DNA of 23,063 nt from assembly GCA_016198915.1 (NCBI GenBank), contig JACQHS010000081.1:1-23063 (forward strand), given 5' to 3'. A program made the translations under genes and the position numbers. Positions 7,290 to 14,372 of this stretch are shown here, one piece after another. The first letter of the stretch is position 1, and the number at the start of each line of letters is the position of its first letter. Origin of the DNA: Candidatus Omnitrophota bacterium. GTDB lineage: Bacteria > Omnitrophota > Gorgyraeia > Aquiviventales > Aquiviventaceae. The notes under the pieces were generated by a model, which searched no databases, was not told the DNA's origin, and saw only the letters and a list, made by a program, of their open reading frames with translations.

Positions 7290-7352
7290 CTCAGCGGATA
7301 GAGCGCCAGCCTCCGGAGCTGGATGCCGTGGGTTCAAATCCCGCCGGGCGCG
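7280..7352 (+). tRNA. tRNA-Arg (anticodon CCG)
   Basis: A complete 73-base cloverleaf. The acceptor strand GCGCCCG (7280-7286) pairs with CGGGCGC (7345-7351). The D arm is GCTC/GAGC with loop AGCGGATA. The anticodon stem CCAGC/GCTGG encloses CTCCGGA with anticodon CCG at 7313-7315. There is a 5-base variable region, a T arm GTGGG/CCCGC with loop TTCAAAT, and discriminator G at 7352. The 3' CCA is not encoded. The first ten bases of the tRNA double as the end of hemC. Confidence 0.95.
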
Positions 7353-7359
7353 CTTCAAT

Positions 7360-7420
7360 CGCAGGGACGCTTCTATTTTCGCCCTTGAAGACGGCGAAGC
7401 GAAAATAGAAGTGTCCCGCG
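7360..7420 (+). repeat. long imperfect palindrome (REP/RAYT-like or terminator hairpin)
   Basis: Arms at 7364-7382 (GGGACGCTTCTATTTTCGC) and 7399-7417 (GCGAAAATAGAAGTGTCCC) form a 19-bp stem with only one G-T wobble and a 16-base loop. Three further G-C pairs (7360-7362 with 7418-7420) extend it past one bulged base. It starts 8 bases after tRNA-Arg and ends about 20 bases before cobA-hemD. Its A/T-rich core is unlike the surrounding GC-rich genes. The outer GGGAC...GTCCC with a CTTCTATTTT core resembles palindromic repeats mobilised by REP-associated tyrosine transposases. It could also work as a bidirectional transcription-termination or RNA-processing signal. Confidence 0.7.
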
Positions 7421-7441
7421 AAGCATGAGCGGATTTGAAGG

Positions 7442-8962
7442 ATGACCAAGGGAACAGTGTATCTCGTTGGTGCGGGACCTGGTGACCCGAAGCTGCTAAC
7501 GCTTCGTGGTCATGACCTACTGCAGCAGGCGGAGGTGGTGGTTTATGACCACCTCGTTGCGCCATCCCTGCTGAAGGTGTGTCCGCCCACAGCGAAGCTG
7601 GTCTACGTTGGCAAGGAGGCAACGCGGCACACGCTGACCCAGGAGCAGATCAATCAGCTCCTCATCCGTTCGGCGAAGTCCGGCAAGCGGGTGGTCCGAC
7701 TCAAGGGTGGGGATCCGTTTCTGTTCGGCCGCGGTGGCGAAGAGGCGCAGGCCCTGGCGAAGGCCCGCGTGCCCTATGAAGTTGTTCCCGGTGTCTCCAG
7801 CGCGCTGGCGGTGCCGGCCTATGCCGGCATTCCGGTGACGCACCGGGCGCTGTCATCTTCCGTGGCGATCCTGACCGGGCATGAAGATCCGGCAAAGCCA
7901 GAGAGCGCGATTCGATGGGATCGCGTGGCAACCGCTTGCGATACCCTGATCTTCCTCATGGGCGTCAGCACGCTGGCCGGCATCGTGTCCCAGCTGACGC
8001 GCCATGGCCGCTTGGCCAAGACGCCGTGCGCGGTCATCGAGTGGGGCACACGTCCCCGGCAGCGGACCGTCGCCGGGACTCTGGCGACGATCGTCGCGCG
8101 GACGAAGCGGGCCGTCATTGCGCCGCCTGCAGTCCTCGTTGTGGGCGACGTCGTGCGGTTGCGCAGCGAATTGAACTGGTTTGAGCGGCGGCCGCTTTTT
8201 GGCGCGCGCGTTCTCGTGACCCGCCCGGCCGACAAAGCGTCGTCACTGGCCGAACAGCTGGAAGCTCTCGGTGCCGACGTGGCGGAGCTGCCGGCGATTG
8301 CGCTGGCTCCGGTCAGGCCAAACGGGGCGTTGCGCAGCGCGGTCAACAGCATCCCGAAAACCGATTGGGTGTTCTTCACCAGCCCGGAGGGGATCGGCTG
8401 GTTTTCCCGGATGCTTAAGCCCTACCGCAAGGACGTCCGGTGGCTGTCCGGCTGCCACATCGGCGCGATCGGGCCGAAGACCGCGGCATCCATTGAACAG
8501 GCTGGCCTCCATGTGGATTTCGTCCCGAAACGGTTCAGCCAGGAGGGACTGCTGGAGGACTTGCCGCGCCGTGTGCTGCGCGGCAAGCGCGCGCTGATCC
8601 TCAGCGCACAGGAAAGCCGCGACGTACTCGCTGACGGGCTGCGCAGGCGTGGCATGGCGGTGACCAAGGTCCCGATCTATCGCACCGTCCTGCCGTCCGC
8701 GCTGACGGATGGGCTCAAGACGTTCTTCCAGAAACCGTTTGACCTGGTGACCGTCACCTCGGCCAGCTGTGCGGATCATCTCCATCAGGCCCTGCAGACG
8801 GCGGGAAGAGCGCAGGTGTTTCGCCGGCTCCGCTTCGCCTCGATCGGGCCGGTGACGTCGGCTGCCGTGCGGGCGTTCGGCGGACACGTCGCGGTGGAAG
8901 CGAAGGTGTCGACGATTGAAGGGCTCATCGAGGCGATCCTCCAGCAGTCAGGAAGGCGCTGA
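7442..8962 (+). CDS. cobA-hemD: fused uroporphyrinogen-III C-methyltransferase and uroporphyrinogen-III synthase
   Basis: This is a 506-residue two-domain enzyme. Residues 1 to about 245 are SUMT/CobA: GAGPGDP (10-16), the SAM-site segment VRLKGGDPFLFGRGGEE and the later VPGVSSALAVPAYAGIPVTHR. Residues from about 250 to 506 are HemD: ARVLVTRP at the start, FFTSPEGI, AIGPKTA and the final FASIGPVTSAAVRAFGG. The HemD half cyclises hydroxymethylbilane to uroporphyrinogen III. The CobA half methylates that product to precorrin-2, the substrate of the dehydrogenase encoded at 4234-4887. Such fusions are well known in clostridia and related lineages. It is separated from hemC by tRNA-Arg and the palindrome, so it may rely on read-through or its own promoter. 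Its TGA is one base from the hemB start. Confidence 0.95.
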   Translation: MTKGTVYLVGAGPGDPKLLTLRGHDLLQQAEVVVYDHLVAPSLLKVCPPTAKLVYVGKEATRHTLTQEQINQLLIRSAKSGKRVVRLKGGDPFLFGRGGEEAQALAKARVPYEVVPGVSSALAVPAYAGIPVTHRALSSSVAILTGHEDPAKPESAIRWDRVATACDTLIFLMGVSTLAGIVSQLTRHGRLAKTPCAVIEWGTRPRQRTVAGTLATIVARTKRAVIAPPAVLVVGDVVRLRSELNWFERRPLFGARVLVTRPADKASSLAEQLEALGADVAELPAIALAPVRPNGALRSAVNSIPKTDWVFFTSPEGIGWFSRMLKPYRKDVRWLSGCHIGAIGPKTAASIEQAGLHVDFVPKRFSQEGLLEDLPRRVLRGKRALILSAQESRDVLADGLRRRGMAVTKVPIYRTVLPSALTDGLKTFFQKPFDLVTVTSASCADHLHQALQTAGRAQVFRRLRFASIGPVTSAAVRAFGGHVAVEAKVSTIEGLIEAILQQSGRR

Positions 8963-8963
8963 C

Positions 8964-10040
8964 ATGGGATATCCGGCGTATCGTCCACGGCGCATGCGCC
9001 AGAGCGAGGCCGCCCGGCGGCTGGTGCGGGAGACCTCGCTCTCAACGGACCACCTGGTCATGCCGCTGTTTGTCCGCGGCGGGCAGAAGATCCGCGCGCC
9101 GATTCCATCGATGCCGGGGCAGTTTCAATTGTCAGTGGACCAGCTCGTCGCCGAGTGTCAGGACCTGTTCGACCATCGCGTGCCGGCGGTGCTGCTATTC
9201 GGGCTGCCGGAGGGGAAGAAAGATGAGAAGGGCAGCGGAGCCTATGCAAAAGACGGCATCATCCAGCAGGCGGTCCGGGCGGTCAAGGCGCGCGTGCCGG
9301 AATTGCTGGTGACCACGGACGTGTGCCTGTGCGCCTACATGAGCCATGGGCACTGCGGCGTCGTCAAATATGTTCGGGGTTCTGGGCTCGGGGTTCGGGG
9401 CAAGAGCAGATCAAGACGGAAAGCACGACCCACAACCCAGAACCCCCAACCCCGAACCGAGCGCGAATTTTACGTCGATAACGATGCGACCCTTGAGCTG
9501 CTGGCGAAAGTTGCCGTTTCTCATGCAGAGGCTGGCTCGGACATGGTGGCGCCCTCGGACATGATGGACGGCAACGTGGGAGCACTCCGGCGGTCGCTGG
9601 ATGGCGCCGGGTTTGACCGGCTGCCGGTCATGGCCTATTCCGCCAAGTTCGCCTCCAGCTTTTACGGGCCGTTCCGGCAGGCAGTGGACTCCGCACCCGC
9701 CTTCGGCGACCGGCGTTCGTACCAGATGGACGTGGCCAACGCCGAAGAGGCGCTGCGGGAAGCGGCGCTGGACATTAAGGAGGGGGCGGACATCCTCATG
9801 GTGAAGCCGGCGCTGGCCTACCTCGACGTGATCCGGCGCATGAAGGAGGAGTTCCGCCATCCGGTCGCCGCGTTCAACGTGAGCGGGGAGTATGCCATGG
9901 TGAAAGCCGCCGCAGCGCGCGGCTGGATCGCGGAGCGACCGGCGTGGTGGGAGATGCTGCTCGCGATCAAACGTGCTGGGGCGGATATCCTGATTACCTA
10001 TTGGGCGAAAGACGCAGCGAAACTGATCAGACAGCAATGA
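8964..10040 (+). CDS. hemB: porphobilinogen synthase with a repeat-encoded insertion
   Basis: HemB condenses two 5-aminolaevulinate molecules into porphobilinogen. The start at 8964 has AGGAAGG (8950-8956) upstream and gives the usual N-terminus. Zinc-type cysteines are present in CLCAYMSHGHCGV (Cys121, Cys123, Cys131), and both active-site lysines are in place: YSAKFAS (Lys228) and MVKPALAYLD (Lys281). At 358 residues it is about 33 longer than usual. The excess is a single Arg/Gly/Pro/Gln-rich insertion at about residues 136-169, between HGHCGV and VDNDATLELL. It is encoded by an inverted pair of 7-nt repeat arrays (see the repeat feature at 9369-9470). The frame is preserved and every catalytic residue remains, so the enzyme is probably functional with an extra surface loop, although the loop is close to the metal site. 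The stop overlaps hemL as ATGA. Confidence 0.95.
   Translation: MGYPAYRPRRMRQSEAARRLVRETSLSTDHLVMPLFVRGGQKIRAPIPSMPGQFQLSVDQLVAECQDLFDHRVPAVLLFGLPEGKKDEKGSGAYAKDGIIQQAVRAVKARVPELLVTTDVCLCAYMSHGHCGVVKYVRGSGLGVRGKSRSRRKARPTTQNPQPRTEREFYVDNDATLELLAKVAVSHAEAGSDMVAPSDMMDGNVGALRRSLDGAGFDRLPVMAYSAKFASSFYGPFRQAVDSAPAFGDRRSYQMDVANAEEALREAALDIKEGADILMVKPALAYLDVIRRMKEEFRHPVAAFNVSGEYAMVKAAAARGWIAERPAWWEMLLAIKRAGADILITYWAKDAAKLIRQQ
9369..9470 (+). repeat. inverted heptanucleotide-repeat element inserted in hemB, G-quadruplex capable
   Basis: The left arm (9372-9401) consists of 7-nt units of the GGGTTCG / GGGTTCT type. The right arm (about 9429-9459) consists of complementary-type units such as AACCCAG, AACCCCC and AACCCCG. 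A spacer of about 27 bases separates them. The left arm has four runs of three or more G (9376-9379, 9384-9386, 9390-9393, 9397-9400) with loops of 3-4 bases, a canonical G-quadruplex pattern on the plus strand. The right arm gives the same on the minus strand. The segment coincides with extra residues absent from ordinary HemB. Confidence 0.85.
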
Positions 10041-11293
10041 ACAGGCCGCCTATACCAACGACAATCCAAAATCCAAAATCCAAAATCCAAAATACGTCCA
10101 CAGCCCTCAAGGAAGCGGAACAGTATCTGGTCGGCGGAGTCAACAGTCCTGTCCGGGCGTTCCGTCGGATCGGATGCGCCCCATTGATGCTCGTGAAAGG
10201 CCGTGGAGCGACAGTTATTGACTCAACGGGTCGACGATATCTTGATTTCATCGGCGGCTGGGGAGCGCTGATCCTCGGCCATCGCCATCCGACGGTGCTG
10301 AGCGCGCTGCGCCGCGCGCTGACGCAGGACATCATGACCGGACTCACCCATCCCGATGAGATTGCGCTGGCCCGCCTCCTCACCGAGGCAGTTCCTTCGG
10401 TGGAGCAGGTGCGGTTCACGGTGTCGGGGACCGAGGCCTGTATGACCGCGATGAAGTTGGCGCGGGCCTATACCAAGCGGGCGAAGATCCTGATGTTTGA
10501 CGGCTGCTACCATGGGCATGCGCCGGCCGGGGATGTGATCACCGCGCCGTTTAATGACGCCGCTGCGGCCCAAGACGCCATCCGGCGCGCGGCCGATGAG
10601 CTGGCGTGCGTGATGGTTGAGCCAGTCGCTGCGAACATGGGGGTTGTGGCACCCGGGCCGGACTTTTTGTCCAGTCTCCGGGAGGTGACGAGCCGCTGCG
10701 GGGTGCTCTTGCTGTTCGATGAGGTCGTCACCGGATTCCGCTTAGGCGCAGCCGGGGCCCAGGGACGCTTCGGGATTCAGCCGGATCTCACGACGTTCGG
10801 AAAAATTATCGGCGGCGGGCTGCCGATCGGCGCGGTCGGCGGACCCGCGCGGATCATGCAGCGGTTCGCTCCCGAGGGCGACGTGTATCACGGGGGGACG
10901 TTCGCCGGCCACCCGCTGAGCATGACCGCGGGGATCGCCAGCCTCAAGATCTTGGAGGAGCATCCGCCGTATGAGCACATGGAACGGTTGACGCAGCAGC
11001 TTGCTGAGGGATTGGTGCAGGCCGGCCGGGACGCCGAGGTGCCCGTGCAGGTCAACGCGGTGGGATCGATGCTGACCCTGTTCTTTTCCGCCTCGCCGGT
11101 GACGAATGCCGCGCAGGCGCAAGCCTGCGACCGGGACTGGTTCGGCCGGTGGGCTCGTGCGCTGCTGGAGGTTGGAATCCTGGTGCCGCCGTCGCCGTTT
11201 GAAGCCCTGTTTCTCTCGTCAGCCCATACAGAAGAGCATGTGTCGCGCGTGCTGGACGCTGCGCGCCGCGCGCTGCTCACGGTTCGCTCATGA
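10037..11293 (+). CDS. hemL: glutamate-1-semialdehyde 2,1-aminomutase
   Basis: HemL is a PLP enzyme that isomerises glutamate-1-semialdehyde, the HemA product, to 5-aminolaevulinate. The 418-residue protein has LVGGVNSPVRAF (31-42), FVSGT-type VSGTEACMTA, CYHGHAP, LLLFDEVVTGFR and TFGKIIGGGLPIGA with the PLP lysine at about 256, then the C-terminal ILVPPSPFEALFLS. The ATG at 10037 shares ATGA with the hemB stop, and no other start lies closer to the conserved core. The first 20 or so residues (NRPPIPTTIQNPKSKIQN) are not family sequence; they come from an AATCCAA tandem array, so the enzyme carries a repeat-coded leader. The TGA overlaps rex as ATGA. Confidence 0.96.
   Translation: MNRPPIPTTIQNPKSKIQNTSTALKEAEQYLVGGVNSPVRAFRRIGCAPLMLVKGRGATVIDSTGRRYLDFIGGWGALILGHRHPTVLSALRRALTQDIMTGLTHPDEIALARLLTEAVPSVEQVRFTVSGTEACMTAMKLARAYTKRAKILMFDGCYHGHAPAGDVITAPFNDAAAAQDAIRRAADELACVMVEPVAANMGVVAPGPDFLSSLREVTSRCGVLLLFDEVVTGFRLGAAGAQGRFGIQPDLTTFGKIIGGGLPIGAVGGPARIMQRFAPEGDVYHGGTFAGHPLSMTAGIASLKILEEHPPYEHMERLTQQLAEGLVQAGRDAEVPVQVNAVGSMLTLFFSASPVTNAAQAQACDRDWFGRWARALLEVGILVPPSPFEALFLSSAHTEEHVSRVLDAARRALLTVRS
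10063..10093 (+). repeat. heptanucleotide tandem repeat AATCCAA x4 in the hemL 5' end
   Basis: Four perfect head-to-tail copies of AATCCAA occupy 10063-10090, followed by a partial AAT. Seven-base units shift frame at each copy, so the array is translated as a mixed Ile/Gln/Asn/Pro/Lys/Ser string. The A/T-rich composition contrasts sharply with the GC-rich gene around it. It resembles the short tandemly repeated heptamers (STRR) described in cyanobacteria. Confidence 0.9.
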
Positions 11294-11946
11294 CGAACGG
11301 CGGCAACGGCCAGCCGCGGCAGGTGCCGGACGCATGTGTCGCGCGGTTATCGCTGTATCTGCGTGAGCTCTCGCGCCTGAGCAGCAAGCGGGTCAGCTTT
11401 GTGTCATCACGGCGGCTCGCCGAGCAGCTGGGGCTGACGGATGCCCAGGTCCGGCGCGACTTGAGCTACTTCGGCCAGTTTGGCACGAGTGGGCGCGGGT
11501 ACGAAGTCCGGCGATTGCATGACCGGCTCACCGCGATCCTCGGCGTCTCCGGCCGCACCTGGAATGTCGCGCTCGCCGGAGTCGGCAATCTGGGCTCGGC
11601 CCTGTTGGCCTATCGGGGATTTCAGGAGCGGGGATTTTTGTTCCGCGTGGTGGTGGACACGGATCCGCAGAAGATCGGCCGCACCGTGCAGGGGATCACC
11701 GTGGCACCGGCCAGCCGGCTGGCCCAGCTGGCTCGCGAGCAGCGCATTCACATCGGCCTCATCGCGGTGCCGGTCAGCGCCGCACAAGCGGTCTGCGATC
11801 AACTGGTCGCCGGCGGCGTCAAAGCGATCGTCAATTTTGCCCCCGGGCGGCTGGATGTGCCGTCAGGCGTTCGGCTGCGCACCGTGGACTTGGCGGTGGA
11901 GCTGGAGAGCTTGGCGTTTCATTTAGCTCGAATCAATAACCGATGA
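11290..11946 (+). CDS. rex: redox-sensing transcriptional repressor Rex
   Basis: Rex represses respiratory and fermentative genes when NAD+ is high and releases DNA when NADH binds. The 218-residue protein has an N-terminal winged helix (about 15-80) with the signature VSSRRLAEQLGLTDAQVRRDLSYFGQ region and FGTSGRGYEV. A Rossmann domain follows with GVGNLGSALLAYRGF (about 97-111) and VVDTDPQKIG. A C-terminal swapped helix (LAVELESLAFHLARI) completes the dimer. Length and order are normal. It is coupled by ATGA both to hemL upstream and to ubiE downstream, so it is embedded between haem synthesis and quinone/respiratory genes. That context suggests it senses the redox state fed by this operon. 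I found no convincing TTGTGAA-N4-TTCACAA palindrome in the window, so autoregulation here is not supported by sequence. Confidence 0.95.
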   Translation: MTNGGNGQPRQVPDACVARLSLYLRELSRLSSKRVSFVSSRRLAEQLGLTDAQVRRDLSYFGQFGTSGRGYEVRRLHDRLTAILGVSGRTWNVALAGVGNLGSALLAYRGFQERGFLFRVVVDTDPQKIGRTVQGITVAPASRLAQLAREQRIHIGLIAVPVSAAQAVCDQLVAGGVKAIVNFAPGRLDVPSGVRLRTVDLAVELESLAFHLARINNR

Positions 11947-12638
11947 CGCAGAAGCGTTCCTTTATCCAGCGTCTCTTCACCAATATTGCGCCGCGCTACG
12001 ACCGGTTCAATCGTCTGGCGAGCTTCGGGATGGATCAGGGGTGGCGCCGTGAGGCGGTCCGCCGCGGGGGCATCGGGCCAGGCCAGCGGGTGCTGGATGT
12101 CTGTGCGGGGACCGGAGATCTGGCCATCCTCTGCGCCCGCGAGGTGCGCGGCGACGGTGCGGTGATTGGGGTGGATTTCACCGCAGCGATGCTGGCGCGC
12201 GCCGCGCGCAAACAGCAGAAGCACGGGCTGCGGATCGCGTGGCTCCAGGGGGACGCGCTGGCGCTGCCGTTTCCCGACCGCAGCTTCGACCGCGCGGTGA
12301 TCGGTTTCTCGACGCGCAACCTGGCGGATCTGACCGCCGGCTTGCGCGAGATGCTGCGCGTGCTGCGAGCACAGGGCCAGCTCATCGTTCTCGAAACCGG
12401 CTATCCGGCGAACCCGCTGATCCGGGCCGGGTACCAGGCGTTCCTGTTGACGCTGGCGCGGATGATCGGGTGTGTGTTGACCGGGCGGTGCTGGCCGTTC
12501 ACCTATCTGGCGCGCTCGGTGCGGCAGTTCCTGACGCCGAAGGAGTTCGTGGAGCGGCTGCAGCAGCTGGGCGCATCCGTCGTGTACGTGCCGCTCTCCG
12601 GGGGCCTCGCCAGCCTCTATGTGGCCACAAAACGATGA
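11943..12638 (+). CDS. ubiE: UbiE/MenG-type quinone C-methyltransferase
   Basis: A 231-residue class I SAM methyltransferase of the UbiE/COQ5 family, which C-methylates demethylmenaquinone or the ubiquinone precursor. Family signatures are NIAPRYDRFNRLASFGMDQGWR at the N-terminus (about 14-35), the SAM motif LDVCAGTGDLA (about 48-58), IGVDFTAAML, GDALALPFPDRSFD and the GFSTRNLADLTAGLREMLRVL segment. It lies between rex and a polyprenyl diphosphate synthase with ATGA overlaps on both sides, which supports a quinone role. In an anaerobe-like gene set menaquinone is the more likely substrate, but the window contains no further men or ubi genes to decide. Confidence 0.9.
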   Translation: MTQKRSFIQRLFTNIAPRYDRFNRLASFGMDQGWRREAVRRGGIGPGQRVLDVCAGTGDLAILCAREVRGDGAVIGVDFTAAMLARAARKQQKHGLRIAWLQGDALALPFPDRSFDRAVIGFSTRNLADLTAGLREMLRVLRAQGQLIVLETGYPANPLIRAGYQAFLLTLARMIGCVLTGRCWPFTYLARSVRQFLTPKEFVERLQQLGASVVYVPLSGGLASLYVATKR

Positions 12639-13660
12639 AAGCGCTCATGTCCACCGTGCGCATGGTTCGAAAACCGAACGTTCAGGGAGGACTGCTGGAG
12701 GAAGCGCTAGCACCCATTCAGCAGGACCTGGCCGCCGTGACCGACCGCCTGCTCTCGTACCTCACGGAGCCGCTCGCCCGGCGCGTGGCGTACCTCATCA
12801 CCGCAGGCGGCAAGCGGCTGCGCCCCGCGCTCGTCCTGTTGGCCGGTCGATGCGGGAAGTCCCCGAGCCGCGACGCGCTCATTGATACCGCGACGGCGGT
12901 GGAGCTCATCCACACCGCGACGTTGATTCACGATGATATCATCGACCAGTCGCAGCTGCGTCGCCAGCAGCCCACGTTTCACCATCGCTGGGGCACGGAG
13001 CGCGCCGTCCTCACCGGGGACTATCTCTACGCCACCGCCTTCATGTTGTTGACGCAGCTGCGCACCCCGTTTGTCATGCGCGTCATGGCCGACGTGTGCC
13101 AGCAGCTCTCCCGGGGCGAGCTGCTCGAAGTGGAGGCGCGGTTTCGCTTGGACTTGACGGAAGCCGAGTACTTGGAGATCATCCGGCAGAAGACGGCGTC
13201 GCTCATCGGCGGATGCTGTCAGTGCGGAGCCTTCTTGGGCGGCTGCCGGCCTGAGGCGGTGGCGCAGCTGGCCGCGTTCGGGATCAATTACGGCCTGGCG
13301 TTTCAAATCATTGATGACTGCCTTGACCTCATGGGTGATCCGCGGACACTGGGAAAATCCATTCACGCGGATTTAGACAAAGGGGCTGTCTCGCTGCCGA
13401 TCATTTACCTTGCGCAGGGGCTGCCTGCCCGCCGGCGCAAGCAGCTGTTTGGACCGCTGGCTGCGTCCGAGCATTCCGATTCCGCGAGCGTGGCTCGGAT
13501 TGCTGAGGAGGCGCGGTCGTCTGGCGCAATCGCCAGAGCGCAGGACCGGGCAAAGACATTCGTGCGTGAGGCTCAGCAGGCCATCGCCCAGGTCCCATTG
13601 AACGGCCTTGGCAGCGCGTATCAGCAGCTGGCGGAGTATGCCGTGAACCGGAGGAGCTGA
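12635..13660 (+). CDS. ispB: trans-polyprenyl diphosphate synthase (quinone side-chain)
   Basis: A 341-residue all-alpha isoprenoid synthase that condenses isopentenyl diphosphate units into a long all-trans chain for the quinone tail. Both aspartate-rich motifs are intact: HDDIIDQSQLRR (Asp100-Asp104) and IDDCLDLMGD (Asp227-Asp231). GGKRLRPALVLLAG near residue 60 binds the pyrophosphate. Other landmarks are VLTGDYLYA, KTASLIGGCC and LGKSIHADLDKGAVSLPII. ATG 12635 is preferred because it shares ATGA with ubiE, though ATG codons at 12647 and 12662 are possible. The small residues before the first motif fit a long-chain product, but chain length cannot be read confidently. The pairing with ubiE supports a quinone role. 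Confidence 0.9.
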   Translation: MKALMSTVRMVRKPNVQGGLLEEALAPIQQDLAAVTDRLLSYLTEPLARRVAYLITAGGKRLRPALVLLAGRCGKSPSRDALIDTATAVELIHTATLIHDDIIDQSQLRRQQPTFHHRWGTERAVLTGDYLYATAFMLLTQLRTPFVMRVMADVCQQLSRGELLEVEARFRLDLTEAEYLEIIRQKTASLIGGCCQCGAFLGGCRPEAVAQLAAFGINYGLAFQIIDDCLDLMGDPRTLGKSIHADLDKGAVSLPIIYLAQGLPARRRKQLFGPLAASEHSDSASVARIAEEARSSGAIARAQDRAKTFVREAQQAIAQVPLNGLGSAYQQLAEYAVNRRS

Positions 13661-13662
13661 CG

Positions 13663-13830
13663 ATGAACATTGGGTGGGGAGAATTGGTTGTCATCTTCGC
13701 CATCGTGCTGCTGCTGCTTGGCGCGCGCCGGTTGCCGGAAGTCGGCCGATCGCTCGGTGAGGCTATCCGGGAGTTTCAGCGCGCCTTGCGCGGCGGGCGC
13801 GACGGCGATCAATCGAAGGGGAAGTCCTAG
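13663..13830 (+). CDS. tatA: Sec-independent protein translocase subunit TatA
   Basis: This 55-residue protein has the TatA layout: a short N-terminus (MNIGWGELV), one membrane helix (about 5-21, VVIFAIVLLLLG), the hinge GARRLPEVGRSLG, an amphipathic helix (AIREFQRALRG) and a charged tail. It oligomerises to form the passage for folded proteins bearing twin-arginine signals. GGAGGAG at 13650-13656 precedes the ATG by about 6 bases, one of the clearest ribosome binding sites in the window. The next gene, three bases after its stop, encodes a Rieske protein with a twin-arginine motif, so tatA and a probable substrate sit together. The residues FxxP-type hinge and RLPEVGRSLGE are family typical; TatB is the only close alternative and is less likely at this length. 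Confidence 0.93.
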   Translation: MNIGWGELVVIFAIVLLLLGARRLPEVGRSLGEAIREFQRALRGGRDGDQSKGKS

Positions 13831-13833
13831 CGC

Positions 13834-14364
13834 ATGGAACCGGCAGCACCGACACGCGATCTCTGGGGATGGGTGGACGAGCAGGTCGGGCGGCGGCAAT
13901 TTTTGCTCAAAGCCGGCTGGGCGTTTTTCTGGGTGTTCCTCGGCGGGTGGCTGCTCTCGAACCTTCGGTTTCTGTTTCCCAACGTTCTCTACGAGCCGAC
14001 GCTGTCCTTCAAGGCGGGCAAGCCGGAGGAGTATCCCCTCGGGGTGAGCGAGAAGTGGAAGAAGACCCAGCGGGCTTGGATCATCCGGCGGGACGACGGC
14101 TTCTACTGCTTTTGGGCGCGCTGCACCCACCTGGGCTGCACGCCAAACTGGTTCGAAGCGGAAGGACGATTCAAGTGCCCGTGCCACGGCTCCAACTTCA
14201 ACCGCAACGGCGACGTGATCGCAGGGCCTGCGCCGAAGCCGCTGTGGCGCTGCGCGATCCGCCTGGCGGACGACGGACAGCTGCAGATTGACAAGGCGCG
14301 GTTGGAAAACCGCGCCGGAGCGCGGGAGCAGGGCGACTTCTTTCTGCCCTATCAGAGCGCATAA
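13834..14364 (+). CDS. Rieske iron-sulfur protein of a cytochrome bc/b6-type complex
   Basis: This 176-residue protein carries a twin-arginine signal-anchor (GRRQFLLKAG, 19-28) with a membrane helix at about 28-48, then a periplasmic Rieske domain. The 2Fe-2S ligands are Cys97 and His99 in CTHLGC and Cys115 and His118 in CPCHGS. Cys102 and Cys117 form the usual disulfide. GPAPKPL follows, as in the family. It takes one electron from quinol bound at cytochrome b and passes it to a c-type cytochrome. The domain is compact, with a short linker after the anchor. Directly upstream is tatA, whose product is needed to export folded Rieske proteins. Directly downstream are cytochrome b and a multihaem cytochrome c, giving a complete three-subunit quinol-oxidising module. 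Confidence 0.95.
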   Translation: MEPAAPTRDLWGWVDEQVGRRQFLLKAGWAFFWVFLGGWLLSNLRFLFPNVLYEPTLSFKAGKPEEYPLGVSEKWKKTQRAWIIRRDDGFYCFWARCTHLGCTPNWFEAEGRFKCPCHGSNFNRNGDVIAGPAPKPLWRCAIRLADDGQLQIDKARLENRAGAREQGDFFLPYQSA

Positions 14365-14372
14365 ACGGCGAC

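Noticed and set aside
7360..7420. Classical rho-independent terminator
   Set aside because: The stem is symmetrical and long with no T-run after the 3' arm. Termination is possible, but the structure fits a palindromic repeat better.
6618..7622. Long minus-strand reading frame opposite hemC and tRNA-Arg
   Set aside because: It runs antisense through hemC, the tRNA and the palindrome, matches no family I recognise and is explained by the GC-rich codon bias of the plus strand.
9369..9470. Intein or group I/II intron in hemB
   Set aside because: It is only about 100 bases, with no splicing-domain motifs and an unbroken reading frame; it is a small repeat insertion.
9411..10037. Minus-strand frame opposite hemB covering the repeat
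   Set aside because: No recognisable protein features; it is a shadow of hemB.
10063..10093. CRISPR-like or direct-repeat array
   Set aside because: The units are 7 bases with no spacers, so this is a simple tandem array.
11290..11300. Rex operator in the hemL-rex region
   Set aside because: No TTGTGAA-N4-TTCACAA-like palindrome is present; the junction is entirely coding.
12239..12634. N-terminal extension of the prenyl synthase into ubiE
   Set aside because: The extra 132 residues are Arg/Ala/Gly-rich with no family similarity; the coupled ATG at 12635 gives the standard length.
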